A stretch of DNA of 64,000 nt from assembly GCA_000169115.1 (NCBI GenBank), contig AAVV01000010.1, positions 1 through 64,000 on the forward strand, in the 5' to 3' direction. This DNA is from a marine gamma proteobacterium HTCC2080 (GTDB lineage: Bacteria > Pseudomonadota > Gammaproteobacteria > Pseudomonadales > Halieaceae). The first letter of the stretch is position 1, and the number at the start of each line of letters is the position of its first letter. The translations under genes and the position numbers were made by a program. The notes under the pieces were generated by a model. That model saw only the letters and a program-made list of their open reading frames with translations, was not told where the DNA came from and made no database searches. Positions 1 through 8,213 of the stretch are shown here, one piece after another.

Positions 1-113
1 GCATGTTCTGACAGTTCGTCAGTTCTAAAGCGCTCCTGAAGCTGCTGCAAATGCTGCTGAATATCGCTCAGCTCATCGAGGCTCTCATTATTTTCAAACA
101 TATTGCCACTCAT
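1..113 (-). CDS. N-terminal part of an unknown protein (cut by window edge)
   Basis: Only the first 37 codons are inside the window. The ATG at 113 is preceded by an AGGA-type ribosome binding site about 7 nt away. The visible N-terminus is hydrophilic, acidic and Gln-rich (MSGNMFENN, then a stretch rich in Q, L and E), with no signal peptide, and could form a short amphipathic helix. It points the same way as the sulfatase/glycosyltransferase group that lies upstream of it in transcription, so it may be the next gene of that operon. I do not recognise the family. Confidence 0.55.
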   Translation of the reverse strand, partial: MSGNMFENNESLDELSDIQQHLQQLQERFRTDELSEH

Positions 114-201
114 GATTTTTTCCTGTTAGCGCCCAGCTCTCAGCCTAGCTCTCGTGACAATATGTTGCATTGGAGCCGGTATTTTAGCGACGTTACCAAA
201 C

Positions 202-2121
202 TCAAAATACACCCCTGACAGCTCGCTCGCAATTTTGAGTGCTTAGCGCAGAGACACTGTTATCTAGCCAAGCATCAGACGAGCTATCCTCCAACAGCAT
301 TTCATTCAAAATAACAGGGCGCCCCAGAAAACCTGAAAAACGCGCCTCACCTAAACGGTTTTGCCCCAGTGTGGTCGCTAACTCATATCCCTCTAAGGGC
401 AATTCGAAGGTGTTTATAACAGCAGAATCGACCCGCTTCTGATCAACATAAAGCGCCAGAGTCGCCTCCTTTTTACCAAAGAATGCTAGTGCATGATCAA
501 AGTATCCCGTCAAAATAATTTTCGAGCACTCGCCAACGTCTGGCGCTACCGCTTCGACTTCAACCCCCAGCACATTTGCCACCAGGCGATTGTTTTCAAT
601 ATATATCTGCCAATGTCCCTCTTGGCCTGCGATCAATTGACGCCCCAACGCGGTCGCTCGCGCACTTCGCTCAATTGGAATCGCAAAAGTGAACCCATTA
701 AATCCCAGCGACCGCTGGAATAAATCCCCTGTTAAAGTACCCACGCCCTGAGCATTGACCTTCGAATTTAAGGTTTTAAGCTCACGCTGCCCGAGATGCC
801 AATCTGTGAATTGATTCTGTAAGTCACCGATCTCAGCCGAGTCTGTAGCGACCTTCCGTCGAGCATGCCCGTCTGGCGCGGCGGCTAACTCCATCAATTC
901 AGGATCCATGCCAAAGGACCGGGTGATGCGCTGATCCCCCTCTCGATTAAGAAATGACCATGACAGGGCCCGGGGAGGGCCACTCTGCCAATACAAGGCC
1001 TTTCTCTGAATGGTGTTATCAACAAATAAGGGCCATAAATTGCGACCCGGAAGCCCGCCACTCGTATTACCAGTTACGAGTGATTCAAGGGTTGGAAAAT
1101 AATCGAGATAAGACACCGTCTCATCGATCACCATATTCTTTGGAATCACCTCTGGCCATCGCATGAGTAAGGGCGTGCGCAACCCGCCCTCCGTAAACGT
1201 ATTTTTGACCCCTATAAAGGGCTGATTACTCGGCAATTGCTTCTCCGTTCCCCCATTGTCACTGACAACAATGACAAGCGTCGATCGCGTTAAATCAGAC
1301 GCATCCAAGGTTTCCAGTACACGACCTACAGCCGCATCGACCTGCATGAGCATGGCGTTGTATTTACCCTCAGGCGTATCGGGAAATTTACTGGCAAAGC
1401 GTGTTGCCGGTGTGAGTGGGGTATGGGGAAGGTACGTCCAATAATTAATAAACCAGGGTTGCTTTTGGTCCTTTACCCTAGCCAGCAAATCAATCGCCTC
1501 TTCAACTAAAACATCACTCAGATGCCCAGACTTCTTTTCAAAAGCTCCGTTATCTCGCTGCAATAAAGGATTGACGTAGGTGGGTCGCTTTAGGTTGTAG
1601 CCGGCACCTGTATGCGGACCGCGCAGTAAAAATTGGTCGAGAAAACCAAAAAAACTGTCAAACCCCTGCTGGATAGGCCAAGCCTGCTCGCTGACGAAAC
1701 CGAGGTGCCATTTACCGACGTGGTGAGTCGTGTAGCCCGCCCCGCGCAGCATGTCAGGTAGTGTGATGACCTCCGGTGAAATACCCCTGCCTGCGGGACG
1801 AAAGCCCAGAGAAGCCGGATAGCGACCCGTTAAAATACCCGCTCTCGTAGCAGAACAAGTGCTATCCACGTAGTTTCTAGTAAAACGAGCGCCCTGAGAC
1901 GCTAATTGATTAAGATTGGGGGTATGACCCACAGTGGCGCTATTGGCGCCTAAGTCGTTGAAGCCCAAGTCATCCAAAACAATGAACAAAATATTGGGGC
2001 GAGGACCTTCGTTCTCACCACTCTCACTGCCCACCGTCGAAGCGCTCAAAGCAGGCGGTGCAAGCAACGCAAAAAATAAAAATACAAAAGAACGAAGTGC
2101 CTCCCGAGGCATAGAAATCAT
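202..2121 (-). CDS. Secreted type I sulfatase (arylsulfatase family)
   Basis: Probable 639-residue exported sulfatase hydrolysing sulfate esters of a glycan or aromatic substrate. The start at 2121 puts a signal peptide first (MISMPREAL then a hydrophobic run ending near ALSAS at about residue 28); a longer frame to 2277 would run into the upstream methyltransferase gene. Paired Asp metal ligands are at residues 50-51 (VLDDLGFNDLG), and the formylglycine motif C-S-A-T-R at 89-93 fits the C-x-P/A-x-R consensus, so it needs a formylglycine-generating enzyme, not seen here. The SDNGG metal motif is near residue 290. About 150 C-terminal residues after the catalytic domain look beta-rich, possibly a LamG-like module (inference). 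The natural substrate cannot be told; the neighbouring sulfotransferase suggests turnover of sulfated polysaccharide. Confidence 0.9.
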   Translation of the reverse strand: MISMPREALRSFVFLFFALLAPPALSASTVGSESGENEGPRPNILFIVLDDLGFNDLGANSATVGHTPNLNQLASQGARFTRNYVDSTCSATRAGILTGRYPASLGFRPAGRGISPEVITLPDMLRGAGYTTHHVGKWHLGFVSEQAWPIQQGFDSFFGFLDQFLLRGPHTGAGYNLKRPTYVNPLLQRDNGAFEKKSGHLSDVLVEEAIDLLARVKDQKQPWFINYWTYLPHTPLTPATRFASKFPDTPEGKYNAMLMQVDAAVGRVLETLDASDLTRSTLVIVVSDNGGTEKQLPSNQPFIGVKNTFTEGGLRTPLLMRWPEVIPKNMVIDETVSYLDYFPTLESLVTGNTSGGLPGRNLWPLFVDNTIQRKALYWQSGPPRALSWSFLNREGDQRITRSFGMDPELMELAAAPDGHARRKVATDSAEIGDLQNQFTDWHLGQRELKTLNSKVNAQGVGTLTGDLFQRSLGFNGFTFAIPIERSARATALGRQLIAGQEGHWQIYIENNRLVANVLGVEVEAVAPDVGECSKIILTGYFDHALAFFGKKEATLALYVDQKRVDSAVINTFELPLEGYELATTLGQNRLGEARFSGFLGRPVILNEMLLEDSSSDAWLDNSVSALSTQNCERAVRGVF

Positions 2122-2149
2122 CAAGAGGTCGAATCGATAGCCGTGTACC

Positions 2150-2953
2150 TCAGCCACCACCATCTTTAACCTGCTCGGTGCTTTTCCCCTGCCCGCCCTT
2201 CGCTTTTTTATTGGCAGCCATTGCCTTAAATTTTGTCGCCTGCCGTCTCGCCTCAAGAAAGTGGGCAGCATGAACATAGAGCTGCCTTAATTTTTGATGC
2301 TCTTCCTCATTTCCAGAAAACAAAAGGTCGAGAAGCTGATTATTTGATCCGGCACCACCCGGTTTTCGCAAAACCCCCAAGCCAAAGCCATGGTTGAATC
2401 TAAAAATCTCTGGCTCAGTTTGTAGCAACTCGTCAAAAAACTTCCAAGCCCCAAAGTCTTTTATTCGGGCCATAACATCATGAAATAAAATAACGCCTCC
2501 CGGCCTTACCTTGGGGTACCAATTGGTGAAATCTTCCTTCACCGCCTCGTAAGTATGTAGACCGTCGATATGCAGCAGATCTACTGAACCGTCACTAAAG
2601 TGCGCAAGGGCATCGTTGAAGTAGGTACGCAATAAATAGGCGATACCGCGATAGTGATCCCGTGCATAAGTTGCCACGTCGTTATAGATCGAGTCGTCGT
2701 ATCCCTCGGTGTGAGCATCACCCTCCCAACAATCAATGGCGTAAGCCACCCCATCCACATCATGCTCTACCATAGCCTGACAGAATGTAAAAAATGAGAG
2801 CCCGTTATAGACGCCTAGCTCAACAACCATCTTAGGAGAGAGCGCTTCAACCAAGTCATAAGCAAAGGGCAGATGATCAACCCAAGTACTAAAGACCATT
2901 CGTTTTGGTTCAAACCGTTGTAACGAGGAGGGAAAATACACACGAGGCTCCAT
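2150..2953 (-). CDS. Class I SAM-dependent methyltransferase (Methyltransf_24-like)
   Basis: 267 residues. The SAM-binding motif I is visible as VVELGVYNGLS around residue 45, followed by an acidic motif in YAIDCWEGD and, further on, LLHIDGLHTYEAVKEDF and GGVILFHDV, the pattern of the Methyltransf_24 / cephalosporin-hydroxylase-like O-methyltransferases often found in glycan clusters. The C-terminus is Lys/Gly rich. I chose the ATG at 2953 because an AGAGAAG ribosome site lies 9 nt upstream; a TTG at 2962 overlapping the upstream stop is the alternative. It follows the GT2 gene with almost no gap, so the two are co-transcribed. The acceptor is unknown; methylation of a surface sugar is an inference from context. 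Confidence 0.8.
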   Translation of the reverse strand: MEPRVYFPSSLQRFEPKRMVFSTWVDHLPFAYDLVEALSPKMVVELGVYNGLSFFTFCQAMVEHDVDGVAYAIDCWEGDAHTEGYDDSIYNDVATYARDHYRGIAYLLRTYFNDALAHFSDGSVDLLHIDGLHTYEAVKEDFTNWYPKVRPGGVILFHDVMARIKDFGAWKFFDELLQTEPEIFRFNHGFGLGVLRKPGGAGSNNQLLDLLFSGNEEEHQKLRQLYVHAAHFLEARRQATKFKAMAANKKAKGGQGKSTEQVKDGGG

Positions 2954-2958
2954 AAAAC

Positions 2959-3981
2959 TCAACTTCTCTTTGGCACAGAACGCAGATACTCACCAGCACT
3001 GGCCTTAGCAGTTTGTGGCTCCGACTCTTGGCTTGAAGTGCGAATGAAACGCATCAATTGGGGGGGTATTTCCCCCAAAAAAATGGGGTTGGTTTCTGGT
3101 GACTGAAAAGACTTACCGCGAAGCGTTCTGTATTGGCTTTGAAATTGCCCAATGAGCGATTCCCTCGCCTGTCGCTCAATACCGCCCGTAGTAACGCCAC
3201 CGTGAAACTGGTGAAAGGTACCCTCACCAATAAGCACAACATGAGCAACACCCGGCAATTCACAAGCCCGCCGGTAGCAGTCAAGATTCACAAGCCCGCC
3301 ACCCATATGATCAAATCGTTCATCCATTCCCCCCAGACCTTGCCATAAATATTTCGGCAGACTGATGCAGTTGCTCTCACTATGCTGTCGAAATAGACCC
3401 GCGGCACAAGACCCACTAAAACACGCAATATCAAACAGGCTATACCCATTTCGCGGCCACTCAATGGAAGCCAATAATCGAGACTCCTCAACAATACCGT
3501 AACCCTGCTCTACCGAACGCTGTTGCAGCTGCCTTCCCAAATGGTAACCGGGAACAGTAACCACGGATTCAGGCTGCAGACGATGGCCACGCAACAAATT
3601 CTTAACCACGCCAGGTGTTACCATTCTTGCACCATCGATCAGAAGCGCGATGTGGCTTCGTCGAGAGAGCTTGATACCGTAGTTAGCAGCAAATACCGGC
3701 GTAGGTTCTGTCTCTGCACGCAGGTGGTAACTGAAATTGGCCGGCAAAGATTCAATAAAGTCCACGGATAAATTATTAGCCGATTGGTTTTCTATAATAA
3801 TGACGTCATAGTCCGCTTCCGTGACGCCTTGCTGGTATTGACTGGTTAAGGAATAAAGGGTTTTCTTCGCCTGCTCAGGCATGTTGTAGACGACAACGAC
3901 TAACGCAACGCCGGGCTTGAAGTGCCGACCAACGAGTGCTTTCCACTTTTTGTGCAGACTGCGAGGCCAACTTCCTTCCAT
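2959..3981 (-). CDS. Glycosyltransferase family 2 (GT-A fold)
   Basis: 340 residues. The N-terminal part shows the GT2 pattern: VALVVVVYNMPEQAKKTL near residue 25, an acidic strand YDVIIIENQS, then a nucleotide-sugar region with ALLIDGARMVTPG where DG(A)R stands in the place of the usual DxD. No membrane segment is seen, so it is a cytoplasmic or peripheral enzyme. It lies 5 nt after the sulfotransferase gene and runs directly into the methyltransferase gene, giving a sulfotransferase-glycosyltransferase-methyltransferase-sulfatase order. Donor and acceptor sugars cannot be read from the sequence. Confidence 0.82.
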   Translation of the reverse strand: MEGSWPRSLHKKWKALVGRHFKPGVALVVVVYNMPEQAKKTLYSLTSQYQQGVTEADYDVIIIENQSANNLSVDFIESLPANFSYHLRAETEPTPVFAANYGIKLSRRSHIALLIDGARMVTPGVVKNLLRGHRLQPESVVTVPGYHLGRQLQQRSVEQGYGIVEESRLLASIEWPRNGYSLFDIACFSGSCAAGLFRQHSESNCISLPKYLWQGLGGMDERFDHMGGGLVNLDCYRRACELPGVAHVVLIGEGTFHQFHGGVTTGGIERQARESLIGQFQSQYRTLRGKSFQSPETNPIFLGEIPPQLMRFIRTSSQESEPQTAKASAGEYLRSVPKRS

Positions 3982-3986
3982 AAGTT

Positions 3987-4679
3987 TTACTCTGCTATTG
4001 TTTTTAGAATTTTATATAACCCTGATATCTGCCAGCCTAGGCGATGTGCAGCATCTCCCTCTGCGGTCCGCAGGTTTGAATCATAAAACTGACTGTCTTT
4101 ACTATCGTCGTACAAACCCTGCTTTGAGAATACTTTTTTTAATTTTTGCTTAAACAGGCTTTCCTCATCGTCAAAGCACAATATAGGAAAACGATGCAGG
4201 CTGTAATGCAAACACAACCTGCGATTGTATTGATACCAAAGGTCTAACCCGTCTTCAATAGGCATGCCACTGCGGTTTTTCAGCGACTGCGCCACGTTCA
4301 TGGGGTGGCGGAAAATTCCGATATAACTCAGTTCGGGTACGGCGGCAGCCCAACCTTTTAGAGTTAAAAGCGTCCTTGGATCCTTAAAACCAAAGCAAGC
4401 TGAAGTTGACCTTGTCACAAGCCGGCGGGCTTCCTGAAGATGCTCAGCAGACCAGCGGATAGCAGGCCGAGGGTTATCCCAAGCCGCATCATTTGAATGA
4501 AGCACCGCATCGTTAAGATCAACAATCTCCTGATTTTCCCGGTTACCCTTTCGATTGTGTGGATTCCAAGAATGGCAATCACCTAGGTCGACACCCGCTT
4601 CCTGAAGAGATCCGGTCAGGCAACTTGTGCCCGACCGGTGCATACCCAAAATACAGACCACTTTAGGCACGCCCAGCAT
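3987..4679 (-). CDS. Sulfotransferase family protein
   Basis: 230 residues. The PAPS 5'-phosphosulfate-binding loop is clear near the N-terminus: VVCILGMHRSGTSCLTGSL. A second conserved region, FGFKDPRTLLTLKGW, and SYIGIFRHPMNVAQSLKNR (the 3'-phosphate motif with Arg and Ser) complete the fold. It transfers sulfate from PAPS, probably to a glycan given the neighbouring glycosyltransferase. The ATG at 4679 is the first normal start; a TTG at 4700 is possible. A sulfotransferase and a sulfatase in one operon suggest both synthesis and trimming of a sulfated surface polymer (inference). Confidence 0.85.
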   Translation of the reverse strand: MLGVPKVVCILGMHRSGTSCLTGSLQEAGVDLGDCHSWNPHNRKGNRENQEIVDLNDAVLHSNDAAWDNPRPAIRWSAEHLQEARRLVTRSTSACFGFKDPRTLLTLKGWAAAVPELSYIGIFRHPMNVAQSLKNRSGMPIEDGLDLWYQYNRRLCLHYSLHRFPILCFDDEESLFKQKLKKVFSKQGLYDDSKDSQFYDSNLRTAEGDAAHRLGWQISGLYKILKTIAE

Positions 4680-4742
4680 TGACCTAACAAACGCCGACAA
4701 TCTTGAGGCACAAAGCGAAAGCGCGTTTAGAACGAATAGCCA

Positions 4743-7205
4743 TTACTCCTGTAGCAACACCGTTTCACCAATCTGACTTGCGGCTATATCCTCTTCACAA
4801 AATGGAAAGCGTACCCAACGTTTATCGGCGTAGAGCTTCGTCTGATCAGAAAAATGCGGGGAAGCCGGATCTGTTGACTGAGAGGGAACCAAAATCACGT
4901 CCGCAATGGGGCACTCTGATTCATCCCAGGTAACAGCTTGAATGTAACTGTTGCCCGATCCCGGATTGACATAGCCCCCCTCCGACAATCGTGCACTGAT
5001 AGCGCCATAGACACCCATCGTGCCAGATCCACCGTGAATGGGAACATTGTCATTATTACGCTGGAGATATTGCACCTCTGACCATGGCGCATCGAGGGCA
5101 ACACCCTTAGAGGTCAAATCGGCCTCTGCTTTGAGCAGCACCTCTGTCAGCAAGGTCTGGTTGGATGCGACCTCCAGATCAATACCTGCAGGTGTATTGA
5201 GAGGGTCTGATGGATCGTAGTTGATCCGCCAAAATGTATCGTTGGCTATGACCCCCTGAAATCCACCACCTAATTTGGAGCCGAAGCCTTTCCAAAGCTC
5301 AGTAAAAACCTGCGCACCTTGGCTATCAACATCAACCCGGCGATCCCAGCGTGCTAAAACCCCACAGACGATACTCAGCTCTTCATTTTCTGACGCACCA
5401 CAAAATTTCAATACATCGTCCAAGGTGACTTCGGCACCATAAACACGGTTGGCATACATGAGTCCCTTGATCGTCTCTAAATCGAATAGCGGCGTATCAC
5501 TCAGCCCATCACTGGCTAATTTCCGTTCTTCAACCATCAGGTGACCAATACGGGTGCGCAAAAACTGCTGCTGCCCCTCATAGCCAACGGGTCCCATAAT
5601 GGTTGGAAAGCCCTCAATGGGCTGTTGGGCATTGCTCAACCAGTAACTGTTATTGCTGTTACCCACGTAATCTCTAGTCCGCAACTGTGGCAACTGACTT
5701 GCGCCATACAAGTTGCTGCCTTCGGGCGCCTCTGGGTCATCTCCCCACTCACACTCTGAGGTCGATCCGTCTAGAGAAATGATGACGTTAGTCGTCGCAT
5801 CTGCCAGCAGCGGGCCGATAATGCCATTAACACAGGTATCAAGCTGGGCTTGAGTAATATAGGGAATCGCCGACAGCTCACCATAAAACACTTCACCATT
5901 ACGGTCGGCTGCGATCTCATGAAAAACCGGATTACCAATGCTCGCCAAGGCATCGATGTAACCCTGCAAGTCAGATGCTTTACCTTTGTTGATCCACTGC
6001 TCTATGCCGCGAATTCCCGTCAGAATATTGGCATCTCTAAATGCAAGCACCGAGCCATTAAACATGGGCCATCCGTCTAAAAAACTTGAGACTCCCTTTA
6101 AATTTGCAATGGGACCAAAATGAGATTCATAAAAGGTGAAACTTTGCTGCTCTAAGGTTCCGTCAGCCAATAGCACATCAATAACAATCTCAACTGGCGT
6201 GATATCCCTCATCTCCCCTTCGTACAAATACTCCAGTGGGTTTTCAGGGTTGAGCTTGAGTTCGTAGAGACTAAAGCGGTTGGCCAGTGACACGGTGTGT
6301 GTCCAAGCCACATCTTTATTAAAACCGATACCAATAAAAGGGAAGCCATGCAGTGCAGCACCGGCAACGTCGTACTCCCCTGGCAAAGTCAGATGTGCTT
6401 GATACCAAGCTCCCGCCCCAAACCACGGCTGATGCGGATTACCCAGCAATACGGCACCACCATTTTGTGTACTTTCACTGCCTACAGCAAGTGCATTGCT
6501 ACCCCGGCCGAGATTCTGTAGTTCACTGACCGCAGCGGCGGCGCTATCAGCGAGATCTGATAGCTGAGCCTCGTTTAGACTACCAGTCGCGCCGTCCTCA
6601 GCAGGTCCCTCTACGGAAAGCAGTGCATTGCGAAAAGTCCCATTATCAGAGCTACCTCGCAACGCCTCACGCCGCATATGCTTGAAGAGATTTATCGCGG
6701 TTACGTCAAAAAGCCATTGGGCATCTCTGCAGCCATAGTCGCCCTCAGCCAGATTGGCATCGCCCGTTTCCTCGCGGTATCGATTCATACCACGCGCAAA
6801 GCCTTCAGCAAGATCACGGCTGAACTGAGGTAGCTGATTAACAAAACGCTCCTCAAACTCAGCGTCATCTCCGTTTAGATAGCGGAACAAAAAATCAGAG
6901 CCCGTATTTCCTTGTGCTTCACCCAGCAACTCAGCCGATCGACCACTGGCATACACCATCTCTTTCATAGTGACGCAGTAGTTATCTTGAGAGTAGGCAT
7001 AGCCAAAGCCATACCCCAAACTCTTCCAATCTTCAGCGGTAACATGGGGAATGCCGTACTCAGTTCGCTTTATTTCAGCGCTGAGTTCGTAGGTTGGCTC
7101 TGGAGGTGGCGCCGGTGGCTCAGGCGCCGGTGGTGCGCTATTGTCAGATGAGTCACTGCAAGCCATGAGCAGCAGTAAAAGCAACGCGGTTATGCTCGTC
7201 TTCAT
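4743..7205 (-). CDS. Penicillin acylase family Ntn-hydrolase lipoprotein
   Basis: 820 residues, the length of an unprocessed acylase precursor (alpha chain, spacer, beta chain). The N-terminus is a lipoprotein signal with lipobox L-M-A-C and Cys16, then a Pro-rich linker (about residues 24-38), so the enzyme is probably membrane-anchored in the periplasm. The autocatalytic cleavage site is LGRGSNALAVG with the nucleophile Ser236 after Gly235; NPHQPWFG and NKDVAWTHTVSLANR are conserved beta-chain regions. The family includes penicillin G acylase, aculeacin acylase and AHL acylases such as PvdQ/QuiP. The substrate cannot be read; quorum-signal cleavage or lipid amide hydrolysis are both possible. 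It has its own upstream gap of 228 bases. Confidence 0.9.
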   Translation of the reverse strand: MKTSITALLLLLLMACSDSSDNSAPPAPEPPAPPPEPTYELSAEIKRTEYGIPHVTAEDWKSLGYGFGYAYSQDNYCVTMKEMVYASGRSAELLGEAQGNTGSDFLFRYLNGDDAEFEERFVNQLPQFSRDLAEGFARGMNRYREETGDANLAEGDYGCRDAQWLFDVTAINLFKHMRREALRGSSDNGTFRNALLSVEGPAEDGATGSLNEAQLSDLADSAAAAVSELQNLGRGSNALAVGSESTQNGGAVLLGNPHQPWFGAGAWYQAHLTLPGEYDVAGAALHGFPFIGIGFNKDVAWTHTVSLANRFSLYELKLNPENPLEYLYEGEMRDITPVEIVIDVLLADGTLEQQSFTFYESHFGPIANLKGVSSFLDGWPMFNGSVLAFRDANILTGIRGIEQWINKGKASDLQGYIDALASIGNPVFHEIAADRNGEVFYGELSAIPYITQAQLDTCVNGIIGPLLADATTNVIISLDGSTSECEWGDDPEAPEGSNLYGASQLPQLRTRDYVGNSNNSYWLSNAQQPIEGFPTIMGPVGYEGQQQFLRTRIGHLMVEERKLASDGLSDTPLFDLETIKGLMYANRVYGAEVTLDDVLKFCGASENEELSIVCGVLARWDRRVDVDSQGAQVFTELWKGFGSKLGGGFQGVIANDTFWRINYDPSDPLNTPAGIDLEVASNQTLLTEVLLKAEADLTSKGVALDAPWSEVQYLQRNNDNVPIHGGSGTMGVYGAISARLSEGGYVNPGSGNSYIQAVTWDESECPIADVILVPSQSTDPASPHFSDQTKLYADKRWVRFPFCEEDIAASQIGETVLLQE

Positions 7206-7433
7206 ATAGCCTCTTTACTAACTTATTTTTTTCTAAACCTAGTCGTCCTTGAGCGCGAAAGCAAGTCATCTTAGATGTAACGTCAACGCACCTGAAATAA
7301 ACTGACATAATCTATGCTATAAATACTCAATTGATAAGTCTACCACTGCCAGATAGACACGATCATTAATTGCCATACTCTCCAGAATGATTAACCGGAA
7401 AATCGAAGGGTGTCTATTAGACGTAGCAATTTT

Positions 7434-8213
7434 CTACTGTGAGAGCAGGTCAAACATTGCCGGGGCTTTTGTCAATTCAAGAAGGTGCTGTTCGTGATTG
7501 TCTTCAAACGCTAGTGAGCCACACAAATTCCAAAGACAGGGCGTGGGCCGATCTGCCACCTTAAAAGCTTCGACGGTGGTTCCCCCGCCCTGCACTAAAT
7601 CAAGGGCAAGGCTGGGACTTAGCGCCCCCGCTTGGGGACATAGCGGAAATTCGGCTAATGAGTGAAGAGCTTTCAGCAGCTTCGGACCAATCATTTGTGG
7701 CGAAATCGCGGTTGGATCTGCACGCTCTATGATCGAGTGCGCCACCTGATGTAAAAAAGGTAAAACGGCATTGCCTTGGGAAAACAGCATAAAGGCATTG
7801 TGGGGCTGCTTAAACACTTTGAGTCGCCCTTGGCTGTCGCGATCGAGCCAGTACTCTTCACCAAAGCACACTGAGGCGGCAGCATCGGGTTTCCAAGATC
7901 GATTCACAATGAGGGTATCAGCGTCTAACCATAGTACCGTGCCACCCATTGACTCAAGATGCTCCTTGAGCAAACTCAGACGCGCCAGATCGGCGATTAT
8001 TGGTGTTCGTCCTGCAAGCTTACTTCGCAAAGCCTGAGGGACACGGCCAAAAAGCTCATCGCCTAAGAACTGATAGTTGTACTCGTGCTGGGCGCACCAC
8101 TGCCGTACAGAGTTCAAGCAGTGTGTTTGCCACAAGGGCTTGTGCACAGGCGCTGACTGAAACACTGTGATCATGGGCTGTGGGTTACTGTTGTCTGCAC
8201 TCTCAACCCGCAT
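7434..8213 (-). CDS. Small GT-A type glycosyltransferase with DxD motif
   Basis: 259 residues. The features are a short beta strand MITVFQSAP near the N-terminus, a middle region PIIADLARLSLLKEHLESMGGTV typical of DXD-sugar transferases (capsular polysaccharide / mannosyltransferase OCH1-like), and the metal site LWLDADTLI. The C-terminal half shows no motif I know. The ATG at 8213 lies inside the last codons of soxB, so it is translationally coupled to the sox operon; a later ATG at 8174 is an alternative. A glycosyltransferase at the end of a sox operon has no obvious role in sulfur oxidation, and I regard it as riding on the transcript. Confidence 0.65.
   Translation of the reverse strand: MRVESADNSNPQPMITVFQSAPVHKPLWQTHCLNSVRQWCAQHEYNYQFLGDELFGRVPQALRSKLAGRTPIIADLARLSLLKEHLESMGGTVLWLDADTLIVNRSWKPDAAASVCFGEEYWLDRDSQGRLKVFKQPHNAFMLFSQGNAVLPFLHQVAHSIIERADPTAISPQMIGPKLLKALHSLAEFPLCPQAGALSPSLALDLVQGGGTTVEAFKVADRPTPCLWNLCGSLAFEDNHEQHLLELTKAPAMFDLLSQ

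Noticed and set aside
7317-7376. A 19-codon ATG frame with GGAG just ahead (minus strand), upstream of the acylase gene
   Set aside because: Spacing of only 3 nt to the ATG, no Trp/His/other attenuator bias and no hairpin after it; most likely chance.
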